Source of the DNA: Gammaproteobacteria bacterium
GTDB taxonomy: Bacteria; Pseudomonadota; Gammaproteobacteria; Pseudomonadales; Porticoccaceae
DNA length: 16,881 bases
NCBI GenBank assembly: GCA_006227015.1
Contig: SBGI01000011.1
Span: 1-16,881 of the forward strand
Reading direction: 5' to 3'
Shown here: in pieces, positions 13,151 through 16,881 of the stretch
How the letters are laid out: each line of letters starts with the position of its first letter
Numbering within the stretch: the first letter of the stretch is position 1
The notes under the pieces: model-generated
Database searches by the model: none
What the model was told of the DNA's origin: nothing
What the model saw: the letters and a program-made list of their open reading frames with translations, nothing else
Program-made: the position numbers and the translations under genes

Positions 13151-14170
13151 TTAGGCGACTACTGCGGTGGTGCTGTCGGAGTCAGCGTGGATGCCCAAGG
13201 CAGCCTCATCTTTCACACACAAGGTCACATCAGATACCAACATGCGGCGATCTGCGTCACCGTCTTTGTGCTGGTTGTCGATCTCGTACTTGGTGATGTA
13301 AGACAGAGACAGCTTGTCCTTCTCCAGAACATAAATGTCCTCTTCGGACTGGAAGCGGTTTACCACAATCTCCAGGGTGCCGAAGTCAGTGACATAGATG
13401 TCCACAGCGCCGTTGACGGTCAGTCCGCCCTTCGGGCTCTTGCCGTGATCCTGGTAGGGAGTGGCAATGCGAGCAGAGGAGCTGAACTGGAACTGACTGA
13501 ACTTCTGCTTCATCGCCGGACCCATCATCAGCACCTCAGGGCTGCCGCCTTGGACGTAAACGTCTTTGACGATGCCCAGCAGGGTGGCCTCGGAAACAGC
13601 ACGGTTAGTGCCGTTGCCTGCGGCGGCGTTGGGATAGCCGTAGGTCGTGCCGGACAGGGTCGGGTCAGTGCCAGTTGCACCGCGATCAGTGTTGGTCTTG
13701 AGCCATGCGGGCAGACCAGCCAGCTTAGGCGCGGTGGAGTCGTCGCCAACAGTTACAGCCTGGTTGTTGGTGATGGTGGCTTCAATGTCGCGCTTCAACT
13801 CCTTACCAGCCTTCACGATCTGCCGGGACAGTTCGTTTTTGGTGCCAGCCTGACGCACGGTCTGAGCGCGGCGGGTAACGATCAAGTCCTTACGGAAGAT
13901 CTGGTGGTGGTTTTGCAGGATCACGGGGGCTGTCAGGGTGTCACCGCTGAACACGTCACCGTCGATATGTGCGTTGGAGGTTGAAGCGGCGGCCAGAGAA
14001 TCCATAGGCCACTCTTTAACAGTGCTGCCTGAACTCTCGCTAGCAATCATGGATTGCAGGGGAGTATCAGTGGGGTCGATCATGGTAATAACTTCTGAAA
14101 GGTCGCGCTTGACGTTATCGCCAGCGGCATTCAGGTCGTAACGGGAATGTGTACCAGTTGCTTGTGCCAT
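13151..14170 (-). CDS. Major capsid protein (SU10/DUF5309-like, HK97 fold)
   Basis: The product is 339 residues, typical for an HK97-fold coat protein without a large insertion. AAGGTGA lies 6 bases before the ATG. The N-terminal arm reads DLSEVITMIDPTDTPLQSMI, the motif of the SU10/DUF5309 capsid family. E-loop-like residues follow (VKEWPMDSLAA, GDTLTAPVILQNHHQIFRKDL). The A-domain region has GSPEVLMMGPAMKQKFSQF and the C-terminal spine RMLVSDVTLCVKDEAALGIH. It sits after the scaffold gene, as expected, with 11 bases between them, and is followed by a terminator. Family naming relies on my recognition of the N-terminal and spine motifs. Confidence 0.88.
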   Translation of the reverse strand: MAQATGTHSRYDLNAAGDNVKRDLSEVITMIDPTDTPLQSMIASESSGSTVKEWPMDSLAAASTSNAHIDGDVFSGDTLTAPVILQNHHQIFRKDLIVTRRAQTVRQAGTKNELSRQIVKAGKELKRDIEATITNNQAVTVGDDSTAPKLAGLPAWLKTNTDRGATGTDPTLSGTTYGYPNAAAGNGTNRAVSEATLLGIVKDVYVQGGSPEVLMMGPAMKQKFSQFQFSSSARIATPYQDHGKSPKGGLTVNGAVDIYVTDFGTLEIVVNRFQSEEDIYVLEKDKLSLSYITKYEIDNQHKDGDADRRMLVSDVTLCVKDEAALGIHADSDSTTAVVA

Positions 14171-14181
14171 TTTAGTTCACC

Positions 14182-15216
14182 TTAAAATAAAAGTTGCTCT
14201 ACGGCGGCAACAGCGTCTTGTGTTGAGCCTGACTTTCTCAGTCGGGCCTTCGCCTGCGTCAGCGCATCCAGCTTGGGATTAACCTTGTTTTGGGCTGCTT
14301 TCGGTTGTACCTTCGGCAAGGTCTTTACCTTCTTCGTCACAACGTCAGCCTTGCTTGCCTGCTGGTCGTACAGCATCGCCTTGTGGGCAATCTCCACCAG
14401 ACGCGGGTCGATTACCTGCGCCAACTCCTGCGGCGTGTAGCCGTATTTGTCGCCGGTAAGGTAGGAATCAACCGCTGTCTTGGTGTCGTTTGACCAAGTG
14501 GGGATGCGGGTATGGAGTTCTTGAGATGCTTTCTCAAAAACCTCGGCAAGTTGGGCTTGCTGTTGCTGCTGAAGGTATTGCTGGTTGGCTGCGAATTGTT
14601 CTGCTGCCGATTGTTTCAAACGCTGAACTTGTGCAACTTGTTCGTCGTGCTCATGTTTCGCCATCAGATACCGTTGCGGATCAGTCTGGCGCAGATACTC
14701 CATTTGGGTCGGGTCCAGAGGCTTCACAAACATCTGTTCTGCTGTCTGGATGAACTGCCCCAGTTGGATAAACTGCTGCTCTAGCTGTTGTCGCGCATTG
14801 GCCGATTGCTCATCAAAAGCACGGCGCTGGTGTGCCAGTTCGGTCGTTTTGTTTCTGTAGTCAGCATCTTTCTGATAGCCGTCGAAGGCTTCTTTAAGGG
14901 TGACAGCAAGTTCCTCACCGTTGACCTTTACAGTAGTCTTGAGGTTGGCCATGACTTCCTCCAGGGGAAGGTCAAGCGCCTCGGCTAACTCTGCAAGGGT
15001 TTCAATGGAACCCTGTTCCTCATCTTCAGATGGGGCTACTTCTTCCGATTCCACCTCTACGGCTTCGTCGGTTACTTCTTCCGCTTCTGCGGGGGCTTCT
15101 GAGGCTTCCGCCTCAACTTCATCTATCTCAACGCTGCTTTCATCCAGAATGCTCTCGATGGCATCAACCGCCTCGATAGAATTCATGGATTCCGGCATTC
15201 CGGTTGATCCACTCAT
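14182..15216 (-). CDS. Capsid scaffolding protein
   Basis: The product is 344 residues from ATG 15216. AGGAG (15223-15227) 6 bases upstream decides against the longer frame to 15285. Residues 21-69 are highly acidic (Glu/Asp/Ala/Val). A segment at 96-131 (VKVNGEELAVTLKEAFDGYQ, DYRNKTTELAHQR) is typical of podovirus scaffold proteins. Residues 132-235 form a Gln-rich coiled coil (QQYLQQQQQAQLAEVFEKA). The C-terminus (288-330) is strongly basic, like the coat-binding tail of P22 gp8. The acidic-coil-basic layout and its place just before the capsid gene support assembly of the procapsid, with the scaffold lost before DNA packaging. No protease domain is visible. Confidence 0.85.
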   Translation of the reverse strand: MSGSTGMPESMNSIEAVDAIESILDESSVEIDEVEAEASEAPAEAEEVTDEAVEVESEEVAPSEDEEQGSIETLAELAEALDLPLEEVMANLKTTVKVNGEELAVTLKEAFDGYQKDADYRNKTTELAHQRRAFDEQSANARQQLEQQFIQLGQFIQTAEQMFVKPLDPTQMEYLRQTDPQRYLMAKHEHDEQVAQVQRLKQSAAEQFAANQQYLQQQQQAQLAEVFEKASQELHTRIPTWSNDTKTAVDSYLTGDKYGYTPQELAQVIDPRLVEIAHKAMLYDQQASKADVVTKKVKTLPKVQPKAAQNKVNPKLDALTQAKARLRKSGSTQDAVAAVEQLLF

Positions 15217-15240
15217 GTTGTACTCCTGGGTAGGAACGTA

Positions 15241-15254
15241 ACGCCTCACGGCGT
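15241..15254. repeat. Short hairpin in the scaffold leader
   Basis: ACGCC-TCAC-GGCGT is a perfect 5-base-pair inverted repeat, 13 bases upstream of the AGGAG of the scaffold gene. It has no T-run. It may stabilise the 5' end of a message or be an operator-like site. No promoter could be supported in this 123-base gap. Confidence 0.35.
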
Positions 15255-15292
15255 GAAAGCCCCTGGGTGTCTCACGACAAGCCAACGGGCAT

Positions 15293-15314
15293 AAAAAAAC
15301 CGCCCGGAGGCGGT
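15293..15314 (-). terminator. Intrinsic terminator between the ART-like and scaffold genes
   Basis: On the - strand, ACCGCC-TCCG-GGCGGT forms a 6-base-pair stem followed by a T7 tract. It lies 25 bases after the ART-like gene's stop and 76 bases before the scaffold start. It separates the upstream late genes from the capsid genes, suggesting a separate transcript or readthrough control for capsid assembly. Confidence 0.82.
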
Positions 15315-15339
15315 CTGTTTGGGCTTGGCCCGAACTCTG

Positions 15340-16416
15340 TTACGGCATCATCCCTATGGATGCCATGATTCTGTCTCCCCACGATATAGGGTCGCCATAA
15401 GCGGCTTTCCTCAACCATTCTTCGGGGGCTTGTGGCGCAAAGAACCCTAACAGTGGGTGCTTGTCCATGTAGCTGTTATATTTCTGCGCGTAATCCGCAG
15501 CCTTGGCAAAATCGGCGTTTTTTGGCGCTTCAATAGTATCGTTATTGGATGGGTCGGCACCCAAAAGGGAGGGCATCTGAGCCGCTTGTGATTCTTGCGG
15601 AGCGCCTAGCAGTCCAGCCCCTGCGGTTAAGCCCCCAAGAGAGGCGAGAAGGTTCGCAGAGTCTTTCTTGGCAGGGTCGAAGGCTGCGTTTACGGAGCGA
15701 ATGTTGGCAGGATCAAAGATAGTTGCCTGCGAGTCTGTCTTGATGCCGTCAAACCCGGCCCCGGCGAAAATGTCGGTCACATTGCCGCCACCGGAACGCT
15801 GGACAGCATTATAAATGTCCCTTTGTGACAGCCCTGAGAAATCTACAGGCCCATTAAAATCAGTATAAGAAACTCCAGGCTTGCCGTTCTCCATAATATA
15901 ATCTGGGCTTGTCCTGTCGAACCCGCTAAAAAACTCCCAGTTTTTTTTCTGCGTGTCGTAAAAATCATCAAGCTCAACGGCATCATCAAAGAATGCCTTT
16001 TTCCTTGCCCCGCCAGCGTCCAGCAATATTCTTGCTTTGTCGCCTTCCAGCAGGTTGTGGTTTATATAATCATTCAGTTTGAGCGCGGCACCCTGGTCAA
16101 TAGGCGCATCAACGGTGCCATCAAACAGTCGGCCCCTCACAACAAGAGGCATAATATTTGCCCCCTCGTCAACCCCTGCGTAAGACCCGGCCCTGTATGG
16201 GTCTGCGGTTATATTGACACCAACCCCATGAATGTTTCCGTTTTTCCCTGCTATGCCTTGCCCGCCAATTAGAAACTGGTCAATGTTTGCATCTGTTCCA
16301 TGATAATAAACAGTGTCGGCATCAAACCCCATGGCCTTGGCCCGTTCCATCCTTGCAGCATGGGACATGTCCAGCTTCTTTCCGAGCTTTTCTAGTGCTT
16401 TCTTTTTAATGCCCAT
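15340..16416 (-). CDS. ADP-ribosyltransferase-like (ART fold) virion-cassette protein
   Basis: The product is 358 residues. Residues 36-82 match the ART N-terminal core: YYHGT (H39), then GVGVNITADPYRAGSYAG with Y79. Residues 217-240 (GFDGIKTDSQATIFDPANIR) match the closing strand, where many phage polyvalent-protein ART domains have E-x-V-x-F-DP; here the Glu position looks like Q230. The likely triad is H-Y-Q. The ART domain transfers ADP-ribose from NAD+, but activity is uncertain with Gln at that position. The C-terminal 100 residues hold a hydrophobic Gly/Ala/Leu stretch (254-270) and a conserved-looking end (PLLGFFAPQAPEEWLRKAAYG). It starts at TGATG with the oxygenase-like gene and is followed by a terminator. 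It may be a packaged effector, as in T4 Alt. Confidence 0.6.
   Translation of the reverse strand: MGIKKKALEKLGKKLDMSHAARMERAKAMGFDADTVYYHGTDANIDQFLIGGQGIAGKNGNIHGVGVNITADPYRAGSYAGVDEGANIMPLVVRGRLFDGTVDAPIDQGAALKLNDYINHNLLEGDKARILLDAGGARKKAFFDDAVELDDFYDTQKKNWEFFSGFDRTSPDYIMENGKPGVSYTDFNGPVDFSGLSQRDIYNAVQRSGGGNVTDIFAGAGFDGIKTDSQATIFDPANIRSVNAAFDPAKKDSANLLASLGGLTAGAGLLGAPQESQAAQMPSLLGADPSNNDTIEAPKNADFAKAADYAQKYNSYMDKHPLLGFFAPQAPEEWLRKAAYGDPISWGDRIMASIGMMP
15940..15946 (-). other. In-frame A_AAA_AAC slippery heptamer in the ART-like gene
   Basis: Codons 157-159 read AAA AAA AAC, giving the canonical -1 frameshift heptamer in the correct phase. Codons read after a -1 shift are CTG GGA GTT TTT then TAG, so a shifted product would end near residue 163, before the third ART motif. 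An 8-base-pair inverted repeat (15928-15935 with 15939-15946) overlaps it. Function is not shown. Confidence 0.35.
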
Positions 16417-16881
16417 CAGAAATAAACCGCTATCTGTCCGCTGAATCCCAATCTCGCACCATGCCCTTGCAGGGTGATCCTGGGGTTGTCGTCTGAGAGA
16501 TTGTCAGGCCTGGCTATCTGGTGATAGAAAAGCCCTGTGTGAATGTGCAGCCCACCTAGGTCATAGGCTTCATAATGCTGGTGGCTGTCCCACCAGTTCA
16601 GTCCAGCGCCTTCAGTCAAAGGCACCGTGAAGCTGAAAGGCGAATCGAACGGCTCTGGCCACAATATGCGCTGGTAAGGGGTATCTAAATGCTTCTCACC
16701 CTCTGCCGATACGCTCTTGCCAGTGAACACATGGAACCCCGGCACAGCCCCGTTAGGGTGGAATACAACGGGCTTCCCGAAGAACTGTCCCAATGCCTCG
16801 AGTAGCACTTGGTAAACGTCCGAGAACGCTTCTACAAGCGCCGGGTTGTACTTCTCTGCTAATACCGGATAATCCCACGGC
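16416..16881 (-). CDS. 2-oxoglutarate/Fe(II) oxygenase-like protein (partial)
   Basis: The frame is open to the right edge; the first whole codon begins at 16880 and 154 residues are visible (PWDYPVLAEKYNPAL onward), so the true start is outside. In visible numbering, HLD (H64, D66) followed by a beta-rich stretch, LHIHTGLFYHQI (H120) and PRITLQGHG (R134) gives the HxD...H...R order of double-stranded beta-helix 2-oxoglutarate dioxygenases. These couple 2-oxoglutarate decarboxylation to oxidation of a substrate. Such enzymes are common in some phages and act on proteins, nucleotides or bases. The substrate is unknown here. It ends at TGATG, coupled to the ART-like gene. A non-enzymatic cupin-like protein is the main alternative. 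Confidence 0.5.
   Translation of the reverse strand, partial: PWDYPVLAEKYNPALVEAFSDVYQVLLEALGQFFGKPVVFHPNGAVPGFHVFTGKSVSAEGEKHLDTPYQRILWPEPFDSPFSFTVPLTEGAGLNWWDSHQHYEAYDLGGLHIHTGLFYHQIARPDNLSDDNPRITLQGHGARLGFSGQIAVYF

Noticed and set aside
13187..13984. 265-codon + strand open frame opposite the capsid gene
   Set aside because: It is antisense to a confidently identified capsid gene, has no good ribosome binding site in context, and its composition matches a shadow of the capsid codons.
15217..15285. Longer start for the scaffold gene
   Set aside because: It lacks a good ribosome site. AGGAG sits 6 bases before ATG 15216, and the extra residues (CRETPRGFHAVRR) do not resemble scaffold N-termini.
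1..16881. CRISPR arrays, insertion sequences, or rRNA
   Set aside because: No regularly spaced repeats, transposase frames, terminal inverted repeats or rRNA-like segments were seen on either strand.

Overview
This window is a piece of a temperate tailed-phage genome, most likely a short-tailed (podovirus-like) phage of a Gram-negative bacterium, probably a proteobacterium. The reasons are a tyrosine integrase beside a tRNA-derived attachment site, a long tightly packed run of head, neck, ejection and tail-fibre genes with no tape-measure or tail-tube genes, and Shine-Dalgarno sequences and ATGA or TAATG gene junctions throughout. The host genus cannot be fixed from this sequence. The attachment site looks like the 3' half of a tRNA-Pro(GGG), which is the only direct host clue. 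No gene-free stretch exceeds 300 bases.

Left part (about 1-2500, + strand): the 3' end of an unknown gene, a small Cys-rich zinc-ribbon-like protein, a small unknown protein, a MazG-like nucleotide pyrophosphohydrolase, a small helix-turn-helix (excisionase-like) protein, and a 372-residue tyrosine integrase. The excisionase-like gene overlaps the integrase gene by 133 bases. The spacers between the small genes share short motifs, and one holds a long hairpin.

Attachment region (about 2423-2610): the last codons of the integrase gene are read antisense through a sequence equal to the 3' end of a tRNA. Phage genes lie on both sides, so this is attP and the molecule appears to be in its non-integrated form. 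Short direct repeats, spaced about one helical turn apart, follow on the right. A 67-codon + strand gene with a good ribosome binding site lies just beyond.

Right part (2772 to the right edge, - strand): one long late operon read leftward. In transcription order it holds a partial protein with 2-oxoglutarate/Fe(II) oxygenase-like residues, a protein with an ADP-ribosyltransferase-like N-terminal domain, a terminator, the scaffold, the major capsid protein (SU10/DUF5309-like), a terminator, two small unknown proteins, a head-tail adaptor, a tail nozzle / DNA-stabilisation-like protein, a small protein, a GNAT-like protein, a terminator-like hairpin, four ejection or internal-virion candidates, and four tail-fibre-region genes. 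The order resembles P22-type and SU10-type phages. Terminase and portal should lie beyond the right edge but are not seen.

The most unusual points are the oxygenase-like and ART-like genes placed between the expected portal and the scaffold, an in-frame A_AAA_AAC slippery heptamer inside the ART-like gene, a glycine/leucine repeat shared by two adjacent ejection-cassette proteins, terminators embedded in the late operon, and the integrase C-terminus encoded by the attachment core.
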